A stretch of DNA of 34,949 nt from Candidatus Saccharibacteria bacterium UBA3218 (GTDB taxonomy: Bacteria; Patescibacteriota; Saccharimonadia; Saccharimonadales; Saccharimonadaceae), in the NCBI GenBank assembly GCA_002363125.1, contig DEWE01000004.1:1-34949 (forward strand), written 5' to 3'. The notes beneath the pieces were generated by a model. That model made no database searches and was not told the origin of the DNA. It saw nothing but the letters and a program-made list of their open reading frames with translations. This document shows positions 7,549 to 17,080 of this stretch, one piece after another (position 1 is the first letter of the stretch; the number at the start of each line of letters is the position of its first letter). The position numbers and the translations under genes were made by a program.

Positions 7549-10500
7549 ATGGATAATGGTGGAACTGGAAAAAAGTTGTTTGATCCCGTAAGCGAAGCTT
7601 TAGAGGATATTAAGTCTGGTGCGAGACCATCTTTTGCAAAAAAACAAAATAGAAGCGCTAAAAATATTGGTGCAGCAAAAGGTTTGAAATCTGCCGAAGA
7701 TTTCGCGTCGGCTAGCACAAATCAGGAAAAAGATGGATTAAATGCGGTAAGGGAAAAAGAATCTCAGGCCGGTGGTCTTTATTCTGGTAGCGGCAAGAAA
7801 AATGATAGTAAGAATGGTGAAAAAAAGAAGATTTTAAGAAGGGCTGGACCGATAGGATCTATTCTTGCTTTGGTTTTTGGTGTTGGTATTTTTATGGGTG
7901 GCGGTCAGGTTTTGATGCCTTTTAGTTTGATATCCCAATTTCAGGAGACATTTAATTCGATGCATGTTTCAGCCGGTACTCGTTCGAACGCATTGATTCG
8001 GTACCAGATGGACCATAGTTTAGTGAAAGATCCGATTAAATCAAAGATTTTTAGTGAAAATACTTTTAAAATTACTAATAGTCAAGCGTCTAAATTGGCG
8101 GCTAATGGTATAGAATATGATGATAATTTTGACGGTAATGGTACGAGGGTTCTTAAATATGATGATGGATCTGGCGAGATAAAAATCATAGCGGCAGATG
8201 ATGCGGCGGCAGCTAGATTAACGGAGATGGATTTATCTCGTTTTAATACGGACGGAGTAAAATATAATACAGACGCAACTTCTTTCAAGAATATATATGA
8301 GTCTGATAGTGGATTTTTTAAGAGTTATAATGAAGGCTCGATGACTTGGCGAGGAGTTGTGGCAAATTGGTTTGGTTCGGTAACTTTGGGTTTTCTTAGT
8401 GGGAATAAGTTGACCAGAAACTTATTTAAGAATTTTGATCAAGAACTTGAAGAGACTGGCGAAAGTCCTAGAACTGTGGCTACCGATATGATTGCGAAAA
8501 ATACCGAAGAAATAGATGAAGGTGGAGTGAAGGTTGCTACGTATGAAGAAAACGAGGATGGTGTTCCGGTAAGAAACGGCAATGAAGCTGTGGAAAGCGG
8601 GAAGACGAAAACTTCGCGTTCTAGTATTAAAAGCGAAGCAGAAGTAAAGGAAAAATTAAAAAAGATAGGCGACGATTATAGTGGTGGTAGTATTTCTAAC
8701 ACTGCTCAGAAAGTGGCTAATTATGCTTGTCTTGGTCTTAATTTTCTTGGCGGGGTAAGTTTGCTTGTTTCCGCCAGTGAAGCCTTGCAAATAATTCATT
8801 TGACTACGAGTTATTTTGAGGCTATAGATAAAACAAAAGCAGGCGATGGAAATGATTCGCCCCTAAATACACTAGCAGATGCTTTGACCGAGAAAAAAAC
8901 AAATAAAAATGTTGAGCTTGAAGTCAAGCAGGGTGCAGTAATTAGTACTACAGATATGGATGCAAATGTCACAGAAAATGGTATTTCTGCGTTGGAGACT
9001 AAGGAAACTACAACTAATAAAACAGCGATGGAATCGAGTGGAATTATGTCTCTTTATAGTGGAAAAAAGGTAGATGTAAATGATCCAAGCGTAAAGAGCT
9101 TTAATTTTACTAGTAGTATAAAGAGGGTGCTTGGCGGGCTTGGTACAAGCATGGCTGCGTTTAGTACTTGTGCGTTCGCAAAGTTAGCAACGAATGCTGT
9201 TGGTGCAGTGCAAAGTGGGTTAGAAATTGCTAGTTGTATTGCTGGTGCTCTTGGTGCACCGTTTACCCTTGGTTCTACGGCTGTAGTTGGTTGTTCTGCG
9301 TTGATTACTGATGTCGTGGTGGGTGCAGCAATCAGCGTAGGTGCAGCACTTTTGATTGCGGGGATTATTGCTACGATTACGCCGGTTGTGGCGAATATGT
9401 TAACGCGAGATTTAATTAAAGATATTGGTGGTGAAGATCTCGGAAATGCTTTGACTTCTGGCGGTAATATGTACCTTGGTAATACCCATAGATCAAATGG
9501 TGGCTCACTTGCTTCAGAAGAGAAATATGTGGAATATGCTGCGGCGCATCAGCAAGTGATAGCAGAAGATGCAAAACAGGAAAGATTAACTAAAGACCCA
9601 TTTGATGTGACTTCGAAATATACTTTCCTTGGTACTTTAATGAACCAGATGATGGGATTTATGTCGGTGAATTCTTTGACTAGTGCGATTACTTCTACAA
9701 GTTCGGTAGTCTCGTCTTCTATCGTTGCTATGTCCCCGGCTGCGTCAGCTTACAATATATCTGATACTTTGGTGCCGATGGATGAATATGAAGAGACTTG
9801 TCCATACCTTGCATCGATCGGTGCGGTGGGTGATGCGTTTTGTAATCCATATTCTATTACGGACGTATCAACTATTCAATCGGACCCTTCTGAGGTTACG
9901 AATTTGTTAGATAACAACTTTTTGGATGAGACTACAGAGGATGGGAATGTTAAGATCAATGCCAGTTCGGACCTAGCTAAATATATATTATTCTGTGATA
10001 ATCGTAACTCGGCATTTGGTATTGCGGATCAAAATATTGTAAATCAAGTGAGTAGTTGGGGGCAAGTGGATTCTGGGAATTCTACTTTTAATAATGTGGT
10101 AAATTCGGCAATTGGTGCAGTGCCAGTGGTGGGCGATATTATTGATGTAGTAGACAATCAAGATGCTTTAGCAAACACTGGATATATAGGTGGAGAATCT
10201 TGTGTGGCGGGGAATAATGTAAATAATGCCCAGGCGCCAGATTGGAATACGGCGAAGTATTATCAGCGGTTTATTGAAGATCAGTCTCTTATGGAGGGTA
10301 TGGGACTGATTAAAGAATCTGCAGTAACTGCGTTTCTCAATGATTATTATGAAAAAAATCCTTTAGATAATTCGTATGAAGGGATGCTTGCGAGATATTC
10401 TGGTCTTAAAAAAGAGACAGTCGTAGCGATACTAGATGTAGTAGAGTATGGTAATTATATTGCAAGCTATAATCCAGAAGAGCGGTACGCTTTTGGCGAG

Positions 10501-10626
10501 CCAGCCGTGAACATTCAGGAGAAACTAAACTTTGATAACGATAATCAGGTCGCAGATAATCCGTTGATTATATTGATGAATGAAACGATCTATGCCGATG
10601 TGCGTAATCGTAGCTTTGCTGTGTAG
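7549..10626 (+). CDS. Large multi-pass membrane protein, unknown function
   Basis: This 1025-residue protein has a hydrophilic, basic N-terminus (1-98) and a first membrane helix at about 101-121. A long hydrophilic segment (roughly 140-390) includes Asp/Gly-rich and charged stretches. Another hydrophobic segment lies at about 392-418, and two or more Gly/Ala/Val-rich helices at 545-616. After a conserved-looking hydrophilic stretch (ERLTKDPFDVT, 678-688), a Ser/Thr-rich moderately hydrophobic region (about 694-730) leads into a C-terminal domain with cysteines at 751 and 765 and further on, suggesting an extracytoplasmic disulfide-bearing part. The general pattern reminds me of large Saccharibacteria proteins found near secretion or pilus genes, perhaps VirB6-like, but I cannot show homology. 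No enzyme motif is evident. Confidence 0.88.
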   Translation: MDNGGTGKKLFDPVSEALEDIKSGARPSFAKKQNRSAKNIGAAKGLKSAEDFASASTNQEKDGLNAVREKESQAGGLYSGSGKKNDSKNGEKKKILRRAGPIGSILALVFGVGIFMGGGQVLMPFSLISQFQETFNSMHVSAGTRSNALIRYQMDHSLVKDPIKSKIFSENTFKITNSQASKLAANGIEYDDNFDGNGTRVLKYDDGSGEIKIIAADDAAAARLTEMDLSRFNTDGVKYNTDATSFKNIYESDSGFFKSYNEGSMTWRGVVANWFGSVTLGFLSGNKLTRNLFKNFDQELEETGESPRTVATDMIAKNTEEIDEGGVKVATYEENEDGVPVRNGNEAVESGKTKTSRSSIKSEAEVKEKLKKIGDDYSGGSISNTAQKVANYACLGLNFLGGVSLLVSASEALQIIHLTTSYFEAIDKTKAGDGNDSPLNTLADALTEKKTNKNVELEVKQGAVISTTDMDANVTENGISALETKETTTNKTAMESSGIMSLYSGKKVDVNDPSVKSFNFTSSIKRVLGGLGTSMAAFSTCAFAKLATNAVGAVQSGLEIASCIAGALGAPFTLGSTAVVGCSALITDVVVGAAISVGAALLIAGIIATITPVVANMLTRDLIKDIGGEDLGNALTSGGNMYLGNTHRSNGGSLASEEKYVEYAAAHQQVIAEDAKQERLTKDPFDVTSKYTFLGTLMNQMMGFMSVNSLTSAITSTSSVVSSSIVAMSPAASAYNISDTLVPMDEYEETCPYLASIGAVGDAFCNPYSITDVSTIQSDPSEVTNLLDNNFLDETTEDGNVKINASSDLAKYILFCDNRNSAFGIADQNIVNQVSSWGQVDSGNSTFNNVVNSAIGAVPVVGDIIDVVDNQDALANTGYIGGESCVAGNNVNNAQAPDWNTAKYYQRFIEDQSLMEGMGLIKESAVTAFLNDYYEKNPLDNSYEGMLARYSGLKKETVVAILDVVEYGNYIASYNPEERYAFGEPAVNIQEKLNFDNDNQVADNPLIILMNETIYADVRNRSFAV

Positions 10627-10631
10627 TTGTT

Positions 10632-10660
10632 TTGATAAAAAGTTAGATTGGCGGTATAAT
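10632..10660 (+). promoter_or_regulatory. Promoter of pheST
   Basis: TTGATA (10632-10637), a 17-bp spacer, and TATAAT (10655-10660). Eleven bases separate the -10 box from the pheS ATG, so the leader would be only about five bases of A/T with no Shine-Dalgarno. Confidence 0.7.
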
Positions 10661-10671
10661 ATATATTATAT

Positions 10672-11628
10672 ATGGAAGAAATCCAAAAATTAAAACAAGA
10701 GTTGAAAAAAGTCAATGCAGAGTATGCTGGGATTCGTGATATCCCGGCAGAAGAGCGGGCTGAATTTGGTCGTAAAATAAACCAAAGAAAGCAAGAAATT
10801 TTAGCGAAAATTGTAGAAGCGGAAAAAGCAGCGTTAGATACAGATGCAGAGCCGATTGATATAACTGCACCGACCGCGCCGAATGAACCTTTGCCAGAAC
10901 TTTATCCGCAAAATCAAGGATCTTTACATCCTTTAATGACTGAGCTTGATCGCGTCACAGAAATTTATCAAATGATGGGTTTTGACGTGGTGGAAGCTAG
11001 GCAATTAGACGATGAGTATCATATGTTTGATTCTTTAAATTTTGCAAAAGAGCATCCAGCAAGAGATGGTTATGATACTTTCCGGACGGAAGAGGGTTTG
11101 ATTCCGCCAGCGCATACATCTACTATGCAACATCGCGTATTGAAAGCTTATAAAGATAAATTGGAAAAGGGAGAAAATATTGCTGTAGTGGTGCCAGGCA
11201 GGGTGTATCGTAATGAGGATGTGGATGCTACGCACGAGCACACATTTTATCAATGCGAGGGAGTGTATGTATCGTGTGATTGCACGATGGGTCAGATGCT
11301 TGGGATTTTGAGAGAATTTTTTGAAAAGTATTATGAACAAAAGTTAAATATCCGTACGCAGCCTGGGTATTTTCCATTCACGGAGCCAAGTCTAGAATTT
11401 ATGATCGAAAAGCCAAAATCACTAGGTGGCAAAAAAGGCGACTTTCTTGAGATGCTGGGGTGCGGAATGATTCACCCGAATGTACTCAAGATGGCAGGGA
11501 TTGACCCGACTAAATATCATGGTTTTGCATGGGGTGGTGGTATAGATAGATTAGTGATGCTTCGCTATGGTTTAAAGGATGTGAGATATTTTGAATCTGG
11601 TAATCTTAATTTCTTGAAGGAGTTTTAG
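10672..11628 (+). CDS. pheS: Phenylalanyl-tRNA synthetase alpha subunit
   Basis: This is the catalytic class II subunit of the alpha2-beta2 synthetase. Residues 1-55 form the charged N-terminal coiled coil expected to contact tRNA-Phe. The catalytic domain has LHPL, MGFDVVE, the HTSTMQHRVL strand, the class II motif 2 PGRVYRNEDVDATHEHTFYQ, FPFTEPSLE, and motif 3 GFAWGGGIDRLVMLRYG. At 318 residues it is a little shorter than usual, the saving being at the N-terminus. The pheT ATG begins one base after its stop codon, so the two are co-transcribed and probably translationally coupled. Confidence 0.97.
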   Translation: MEEIQKLKQELKKVNAEYAGIRDIPAEERAEFGRKINQRKQEILAKIVEAEKAALDTDAEPIDITAPTAPNEPLPELYPQNQGSLHPLMTELDRVTEIYQMMGFDVVEARQLDDEYHMFDSLNFAKEHPARDGYDTFRTEEGLIPPAHTSTMQHRVLKAYKDKLEKGENIAVVVPGRVYRNEDVDATHEHTFYQCEGVYVSCDCTMGQMLGILREFFEKYYEQKLNIRTQPGYFPFTEPSLEFMIEKPKSLGGKKGDFLEMLGCGMIHPNVLKMAGIDPTKYHGFAWGGGIDRLVMLRYGLKDVRYFESGNLNFLKEF

Positions 11629-11629
11629 T

Positions 11630-14020
11630 ATGAAAATAAGCGTAAATGAATTAAGAGATATTACGACTATTCCGGTATCGAATGAAGAACTAATTCGCTT
11701 AATTGGCGCAAGATTGGTAGAAGTGGAGGGTGTGATTGATGAAACTCATAAATACGATAATATATATATAGTAAGGGTAGAAAAAGCTGAAAAGATTCCT
11801 GACACGCATTTGACTTTATGCCAAATAAACGTTGGTAATAAAGATATCAAAGGTGTTGAAAAGAATGCGGATGGATTGGTGCAAGTGGTTTGTGGTGCGC
11901 CAAATGTGCGCGAGGGCATGCTTGCTGTATGGATTGCGCCTGGAGCTGTAGTACCAGCTAGCGTACATGAGGATGTGCCTTTTGTGATTGGTAAACGCAA
12001 AATGCTTGGCAAGTATGAGTCTAATGGTATGCTTGCTGGCGCAGACGAATTAGATTTTGATGATAAGCATGAAAAAATTGCGGAAATTGATCCAAACGAT
12101 GGCATGGATCCAAAACCTGGCGATGAGTTTGCAGATATTTTTGAGCTTAAAGATTTAATTCTTGAAATCGAAAATAAGTCTCTCACACATAGGCCAGATT
12201 GTTTTGGCGTGGAGGGGTTTGCGAGAGAGGTAGCTGGAATATTAGGAGATTATTATGGTGGATATAATCATTTTTACAGTGCTACAAAGCCAGATAATAA
12301 GGTAAAAATTGAAATCGATGAAAATATCTGCAGTAGATATACGGCAATAGTTTTAGAAAAACATGGCGAATTAAAGAAGAAATACCTTACTTGGCGAGAT
12401 GTGTTTTTATCTAAAAGCGGTATGCGTCCAGTAGACCCGATTGTGGATGCGACGAATTTTTGGATGCTTCAAACTGGCCAACCTTTACATGCTTTTGATT
12501 ACGATAAATTTGTCGCGATTGGTGGTAAGGACAAGCCAGAAATCAAGGTGCGTCTGGCGCGTAAGGGTGAGAAGCTGGTGCTATTAGACGACAAAGAGAT
12601 TGAATTAAACGAAAATGATATTGTGATTTGTAGCTGTGATACTCCAGTGGCGCTGGCTGGTGCAATGGGCGGAAAGTCAACTATGATAGACGAGAATACC
12701 AAAAATATTATTTTGGAATCTGCTACATTTTCGCTTTATAATTTGCGTAAGACTCAGATGGCGCATGGGATTTTTTCTGAAGCGATTACTAGATTTACTA
12801 AGGGGCAGCCGGCTTATCAAACTTTGGGCGTAGCGGAATGTTGCGCTGAGGGTTTAAGCGATGGTTTCAAGGTCGTATCGGTGTCGGATGCATACCCAAA
12901 TCCAACTAAGGAAATAGTTGTAAAAGTTACAACAGATGAAATAAATAGTTTGCTTGGTACGAATTATGATGAAAAATTAATCATAACGACTTTAGAAAAT
13001 GTAGAATTTGAAATAAAGTCTAGCAACGGTGAGCTTGAAATCCGTGTACCAGACTGGCGAATGGATATTCATATCAAAGAAGATATCATCGAAGAAGTTG
13101 GACGATTGCTCGGGTACGATAATATTCCGCCCGTTTTACCACTACATCAAACGGCTGAACCAAATAAAATGCTGAAACTAAAAAAACAAATTCGCGACAT
13201 AATGCGGAGATTTGGCGCAAACGAAATGTTGACATATAGCTTTGTTTCTGGAAAATTACTGGAAAGGTCTAGTCAGGATACGAAGAATTCATACAAAATT
13301 GTAAATTCGATTAGTCCAGAACTTCAATACATTAGGCAGTCTATAGTTCCGAGTTTGCTTGAAAAAGCTTATATGAATCAAAAAATTCCGTTTGACAAAT
13401 TTGCAATTTTTGAAATCAATAAAGTTTACCAAAAAGAGTGGGGTATGGATGAAGAAGATGTGCCGGTAGAAAGAATGCAAATGGGTTTTGTGATAGCTGA
13501 GCGCAAAAATAAAACCACGGCATATTATAAGGCAAAGAAATACGTAGAAGAACTACTAAGTGAGCTGAATATAAAAGTTGCATTTAAGATCTTAAAAGAT
13601 ACTTCCGCCGCATCAAAACCATTCGAGAAGAAGCGGTCAGCGGAAATTGTGACTGAAGACGGAGTGATAATTGGCGTAGTTGGTGAATTTAAAAATTCGG
13701 TAAGACAGAATTTCAAGCTGGATGAATATTTGGCTGGGTTCGAATTAAATTTGGATGAGATTTTAAAAAGAGCGAATCAAAGAAAAGAAATTTACTTTGG
13801 TGAGGTTGAAAAACGTGATCTTACAGTAAAAACCACGAAGACTTATGGTGAGTTGATAGAAAAAATAAATAAGACTTTAGCGAAAAATAATTTAGTTGCA
13901 GAAATAACTCCGCTTGCGATTTATCAACCTGGCGATGCGAAGGAAAAAAGTATTTCAGTGCATTTGGAATTCCGTCAAAAAATTGATGGCGAAATAATGC
14001 AAGAACTTGAAGCTTTATAG
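11630..14020 (+). CDS. pheT: Phenylalanyl-tRNA synthetase beta subunit
   Basis: This 796-residue subunit binds tRNA-Phe and edits mischarged Tyr. The order of domains is typical: an N-terminal segment, the EMAP-like tRNA-binding fold (about 45-165, with VCGAPNVREGM and SNGMLAG motifs), B3/B4 editing domain (TGQPLHAFDYDK), B5 DNA-binding-like domain, the catalytic-like core, and a C-terminal ferredoxin-fold anticodon-binding domain. The last domain ends shortly after LEFRQK, so it looks trimmed by some residues. AAGGAG at 11617-11622, inside the pheS end, is a good ribosome-binding site for the ATG, unlike the leaderless pheS start. Confidence 0.96.
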   Translation: MKISVNELRDITTIPVSNEELIRLIGARLVEVEGVIDETHKYDNIYIVRVEKAEKIPDTHLTLCQINVGNKDIKGVEKNADGLVQVVCGAPNVREGMLAVWIAPGAVVPASVHEDVPFVIGKRKMLGKYESNGMLAGADELDFDDKHEKIAEIDPNDGMDPKPGDEFADIFELKDLILEIENKSLTHRPDCFGVEGFAREVAGILGDYYGGYNHFYSATKPDNKVKIEIDENICSRYTAIVLEKHGELKKKYLTWRDVFLSKSGMRPVDPIVDATNFWMLQTGQPLHAFDYDKFVAIGGKDKPEIKVRLARKGEKLVLLDDKEIELNENDIVICSCDTPVALAGAMGGKSTMIDENTKNIILESATFSLYNLRKTQMAHGIFSEAITRFTKGQPAYQTLGVAECCAEGLSDGFKVVSVSDAYPNPTKEIVVKVTTDEINSLLGTNYDEKLIITTLENVEFEIKSSNGELEIRVPDWRMDIHIKEDIIEEVGRLLGYDNIPPVLPLHQTAEPNKMLKLKKQIRDIMRRFGANEMLTYSFVSGKLLERSSQDTKNSYKIVNSISPELQYIRQSIVPSLLEKAYMNQKIPFDKFAIFEINKVYQKEWGMDEEDVPVERMQMGFVIAERKNKTTAYYKAKKYVEELLSELNIKVAFKILKDTSAASKPFEKKRSAEIVTEDGVIIGVVGEFKNSVRQNFKLDEYLAGFELNLDEILKRANQRKEIYFGEVEKRDLTVKTTKTYGELIEKINKTLAKNNLVAEITPLAIYQPGDAKEKSISVHLEFRQKIDGEIMQELEAL

Positions 14021-14028
14021 ATAAGCAT

Positions 14029-14057
14029 TTGCGGTTTTGTAGTGTTTATGCTAATAT
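14029..14057 (+). promoter_or_regulatory. Leaderless promoter of ftsE
   Basis: TTGCGG (14029-14034), a 17-bp spacer ending in TATGC, and TAATAT (14052-14057). Six bases (AGAGTT) separate the -10 box from the ATG at 14064. Confidence 0.62.
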
Positions 14058-14063
14058 AGAGTT

Positions 14064-14834
14064 ATGATTTTGCTTGATGGCGTAACTAAAAAATATCCCG
14101 GCGATGAAAAACCGGCACTTGATAATGTGTCTTTGCATATTGAGCCGAATGAATTTGTATTTTTAGTAGGTAAATCTGGTGCTGGTAAATCTACTTTAAT
14201 GAAGATGATTACGAAGGAAGAAATTCCGGATGCTGGCAAAATAATCATTGGTGGTATTGATCTTGATTATGTGAAGAAACGTCATATTCCTGGGTATCGT
14301 AGGCGTCTTGGTGTGGTATTTCAAGATTTTAAGCTTTTGCCGCGTCGTACCGTGTATGAAAATGTTGCGTTTGCGTTAGAAATTGCTGGGATGAGTAGCA
14401 AAGATATTCGTAAAACTGTACCGAAGGTTTTGGAGCTGGTCGATCTTTTGGATCAAGCTAAAAAATTTCCGCATCAGCTGTCTGGTGGTCAACAACAGCG
14501 TGTATCGATAGCTCGTAGTGTAGCGCGTCAGCCAAAGATCCTGATCGCGGATGAGCCAACGGCTAATCTAGATAAGTTGACTACTGAAGAAATTATAGGA
14601 CTCCTTAAGAAGATTAATGATTTTGGTACGACGATTTTAGTTACTACACATAATGAAAATATTGTAAATACTTTGCAAAAGCGTGTAGTAACGATGATGG
14701 ATGGTAAAATTATTAACGATCAAAAAAATAATGGCATTTATAAGCTTGACTCTACACCAAAACCAAAGGTTCCAGTCAGGGTTGTTCAGACTCCTGGCCA
14801 TGCACTTAAACCAAAGAAGAGGATAATACAATGA
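14064..14834 (+). CDS. ftsE: Cell-division ATP-binding protein FtsE
   Basis: This is the ABC ATPase that, with FtsX, transmits septum signals to peptidoglycan hydrolases. It has Walker A GKSGAGKST (36-44), Q-loop Gln87, the signature LSGGQQQR (139-146), Walker B ILIADEPT (159-166) and H-loop His196. The family is usually about 225 residues. This one has a basic 30-residue C-terminal extension rich in Pro and Lys, ending KPKKRIIQ. The TGA stop overlaps the ftsX start (ATGA), so the pair should be translationally coupled. This stop also shows that TGA terminates translation here. Confidence 0.96.
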   Translation: MILLDGVTKKYPGDEKPALDNVSLHIEPNEFVFLVGKSGAGKSTLMKMITKEEIPDAGKIIIGGIDLDYVKKRHIPGYRRRLGVVFQDFKLLPRRTVYENVAFALEIAGMSSKDIRKTVPKVLELVDLLDQAKKFPHQLSGGQQQRVSIARSVARQPKILIADEPTANLDKLTTEEIIGLLKKINDFGTTILVTTHNENIVNTLQKRVVTMMDGKIINDQKNNGIYKLDSTPKPKVPVRVVQTPGHALKPKKRIIQ

Positions 14835-15868
14835 CAGATGAAAAAATTAGGGAGAGTAAGGGTAAAAAACTGAAGCAAGTTGCGAAAAAAAGTTTGAAAA
14901 CGATGCAAAAAAATCGCGGCAAGCATCCTGTTCGCAATGAAGCAAGAATCGTAAAATACGGCACAAGTGGTTTTACGAGAAATATATGGTTATCTACGGC
15001 AGCGACTATTGTTATGGCTATTACTTTAATCATTCTGTTTGTGACGGTTGTTGCTAGTGTGATTTTAACTAGCACGGCCGAATTAATGAAAGACAAAATT
15101 GATATTACTATATATCTAAAACCGAATACTTCAGAAAAAATTCTAGGTGATTTATCTGAGATTATTCAAAATGATAAAAATGTAAAATCGGTAGCTGTTT
15201 CTACGTCGGAAGAAGAATACAGAAAGTTTTTGGAAGAAAACAATGATAGTGAAGAGGTTATAAATATTCTTGATGAAGACATGGAAAAATTGATGATTTC
15301 AAAAATGCAAGCTACGATGAGGATAAAAGTCTACAATGTGGATGACTTAACTAGCATTAAAAATTTAGTGGAGGAGGATGAGTCATTCCAAAAGTACACG
15401 GACAAAGAAAAAGCTCCTACTTATGATGTGAACCAGGTGGAAATTGCAACTATTACTTCTTGGGCGAGGATCGCTAGGACTGGTGGTTTAGTGTTGGCAG
15501 TGGTGTTTTTGGTGATTTCAATTCTGATTATATTTAGCACAATTAGAATGGCGATTTTCTCGAGGCGTGAAGAAATTTATATGATGAAATTGGTTGGAGC
15601 GGAAAAAGGATTTATTCGTGGGCCTTTCTTGGTCGAGGCAGAGATTTGTGGAATTATCGCTGGTATCGTGGCTGCGACCGTAAGCTATTTTGGCTTTATG
15701 TTTATGGCGCCAAAACTTGCTGGTTATGGAATAGATGTGACTGCGATTACGGAAGTTTTGCAGTCTAATAAGTTGATTTTAGTTTATTTAGTCTTTATTG
15801 CGGCAGGTATTATTGTTGGTAGGGTTTCTGCGAGACTTGCTGTCTCTAAATATTTGCATAAGACATAA
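14831..15868 (+). CDS. ftsX: Cell-division protein FtsX
   Basis: This is the membrane partner of FtsE, 345 residues. After a basic cytoplasmic N-terminus of about 50 residues, the first membrane helix spans about 56-80. The extracellular domain covers about 85-213 and is the part that would contact a hydrolase. Three more helices follow at about 217-240, 267-293 and 314-333, with the conserved FSRREEIYMMKLVGA cytoplasmic loop between the second and third. This topology is the FtsX pattern. Its ATG overlaps ftsE by four bases. The next gene encodes a secreted coiled-coil CHAP hydrolase, its probable regulatory target. Confidence 0.95.
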   Translation: MTDEKIRESKGKKLKQVAKKSLKTMQKNRGKHPVRNEARIVKYGTSGFTRNIWLSTAATIVMAITLIILFVTVVASVILTSTAELMKDKIDITIYLKPNTSEKILGDLSEIIQNDKNVKSVAVSTSEEEYRKFLEENNDSEEVINILDEDMEKLMISKMQATMRIKVYNVDDLTSIKNLVEEDESFQKYTDKEKAPTYDVNQVEIATITSWARIARTGGLVLAVVFLVISILIIFSTIRMAIFSRREEIYMMKLVGAEKGFIRGPFLVEAEICGIIAGIVAATVSYFGFMFMAPKLAGYGIDVTAITEVLQSNKLILVYLVFIAAGIIVGRVSARLAVSKYLHKT

Positions 15869-15883
15869 TACTTATGCTATAAT
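15854..15883 (+). promoter_or_regulatory. Leaderless promoter of the CHAP hydrolase gene
   Basis: TTGCAT (15854-15859), an 18-bp spacer ending in TATGC, and TATAAT (15878-15883). Six bases separate it from the ATG at 15890. The -35 element lies inside the end of ftsX. Confidence 0.65.
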
Positions 15884-15889
15884 TTAATT

Positions 15890-17059
15890 ATGATTAAACT
15901 GAAAAACAAAAATAAAACATTTTCGGTGGTGATTGCTTTGGTACTGTTATTTGTACCTATTATTGTTTCTGTTGTTGACAACATGGATGCGAACGGGATA
16001 TCTAGAGCTTGTCAGAATTCGGCGGCTTGTCGGGAGGCAGTAGCAAAAGAACAAGAAGCAAATAGAAATGCAGCGGCAGCCTCAGGCTCGGCTAACTTGT
16101 ATCAGATGAAGGTAAATGAACTTTCTGTAGAAATTGCTTCCAGGGAGGCAGAAATTGCTCAGACTGAGGCTGAGATTAAAGAACTAAAAATAGAAATTAC
16201 TAAAACTGAGGCCGAGCTACAGGAAGAACAGGAAGGTTTGGCCGAGTTACTTATAAATATGCACTTTAGTAGTGATTCCGAGCCTATCCAGATTTTAGCC
16301 GGTTCTAGTTCGATCTCCGATTTGGCCGAAAAGGCTGCCAGAGAAGAAGTCGCGAAGCAACAAATTAGTATTTCTGCGGCTGAGATAAAGGATAAAAAAC
16401 AAAAATTAGAAGCCAAGAAAGAAGAAGTAGAGGAGTTGTTGACTCAGCAACAAGCGGCAAAAGATGCTTTAGTAGCGAAGCGTAGTGAACAACAGAACTT
16501 AGTTGCGAAGTATCAGAATGATGCAGCGGCTTATGCCGAGGTGGCAAAAGCTGCTCAGGCGGCACAGAGAGCAGCCGAAAAAGCTGAACAAGAGGCGCAT
16601 CCAGAGCTATATCGTGGTAGTGCGTACTCTGGTGCTAATACTTATCCATGGCAGGGTGATTGTCCAGACAAACAAGATTGGTATGGTACAGTGTGGGATG
16701 GGTATTATATCGGTGGGTATGTATGTGAATGTGTGAGTTATGTCGGCTGGAAAGCGTATGAATCCTATGGTGTAGTTTTGGCGTGGGGAAATGCATATAA
16801 TTGGGATGATCGTGCAAGAGCAGCTGGTTACGTGGTAAATCATACGCCTGATGCTGGCACGATAGGCCAAGTAGATAGCGGTATATATGGACATGTATTT
16901 TGGGTAGAAAGTGTAAATTATGATGGCTCGATTAATGTGACCGAATATAATAACTCATATGCTACTTATTTATACTCTGGCCATTCGCATTACGGTGATT
17001 TTGGTTCAAGAACCATTAGTGCTGGGGAGGTTGGTAGATATAATTATATTCACTTGTAA
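15890..17059 (+). CDS. Secreted coiled-coil CHAP peptidoglycan hydrolase (PcsB-like)
   Basis: A signal peptide or anchor (basic start, hydrophobic 11-29) is followed by a long Glu/Lys/Ala coiled coil, broken near 125-145 (about 62-235), then a C-terminal CHAP domain (about 255-389). In the CHAP domain the catalytic Cys281 lies in ECVSYVGWK and His335 in YGHVFWVESV, with Glu352 in VTEYNN as the likely third residue. CHAP domains cut peptidoglycan as amidases or endopeptidases. The same architecture, encoded beside ftsEX, is that of PcsB and similar hydrolases activated by FtsX through the coiled coil (known for those proteins, inferred here). Cys258 and Cys279 could form a disulfide. Confidence 0.92.
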   Translation: MIKLKNKNKTFSVVIALVLLFVPIIVSVVDNMDANGISRACQNSAACREAVAKEQEANRNAAAASGSANLYQMKVNELSVEIASREAEIAQTEAEIKELKIEITKTEAELQEEQEGLAELLINMHFSSDSEPIQILAGSSSISDLAEKAAREEVAKQQISISAAEIKDKKQKLEAKKEEVEELLTQQQAAKDALVAKRSEQQNLVAKYQNDAAAYAEVAKAAQAAQRAAEKAEQEAHPELYRGSAYSGANTYPWQGDCPDKQDWYGTVWDGYYIGGYVCECVSYVGWKAYESYGVVLAWGNAYNWDDRARAAGYVVNHTPDAGTIGQVDSGIYGHVFWVESVNYDGSINVTEYNNSYATYLYSGHSHYGDFGSRTISAGEVGRYNYIHL

Positions 17060-17063
17060 TTTT

Positions 17064-17074
17064 TATGTTAAAAT
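17064..17074 (+). promoter_or_regulatory. Leaderless extended -10 of the S41 protease gene
   Basis: TATGTTAAAAT, with six bases (AGAGTA) before the ATG at 17081. The same AGAGTW sequence follows the ftsE -10 box. No clear -35 element. Confidence 0.55.
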
Positions 17075-17080
17075 AGAGTA

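Noticed and set aside
14819..14840. Possible UGA=Gly genetic code (Gracilibacteria/Absconditabacteria)
   Set aside because: ftsE and nusB end naturally at TGA, with ATGA overlap into ftsX, so TGA is a stop.
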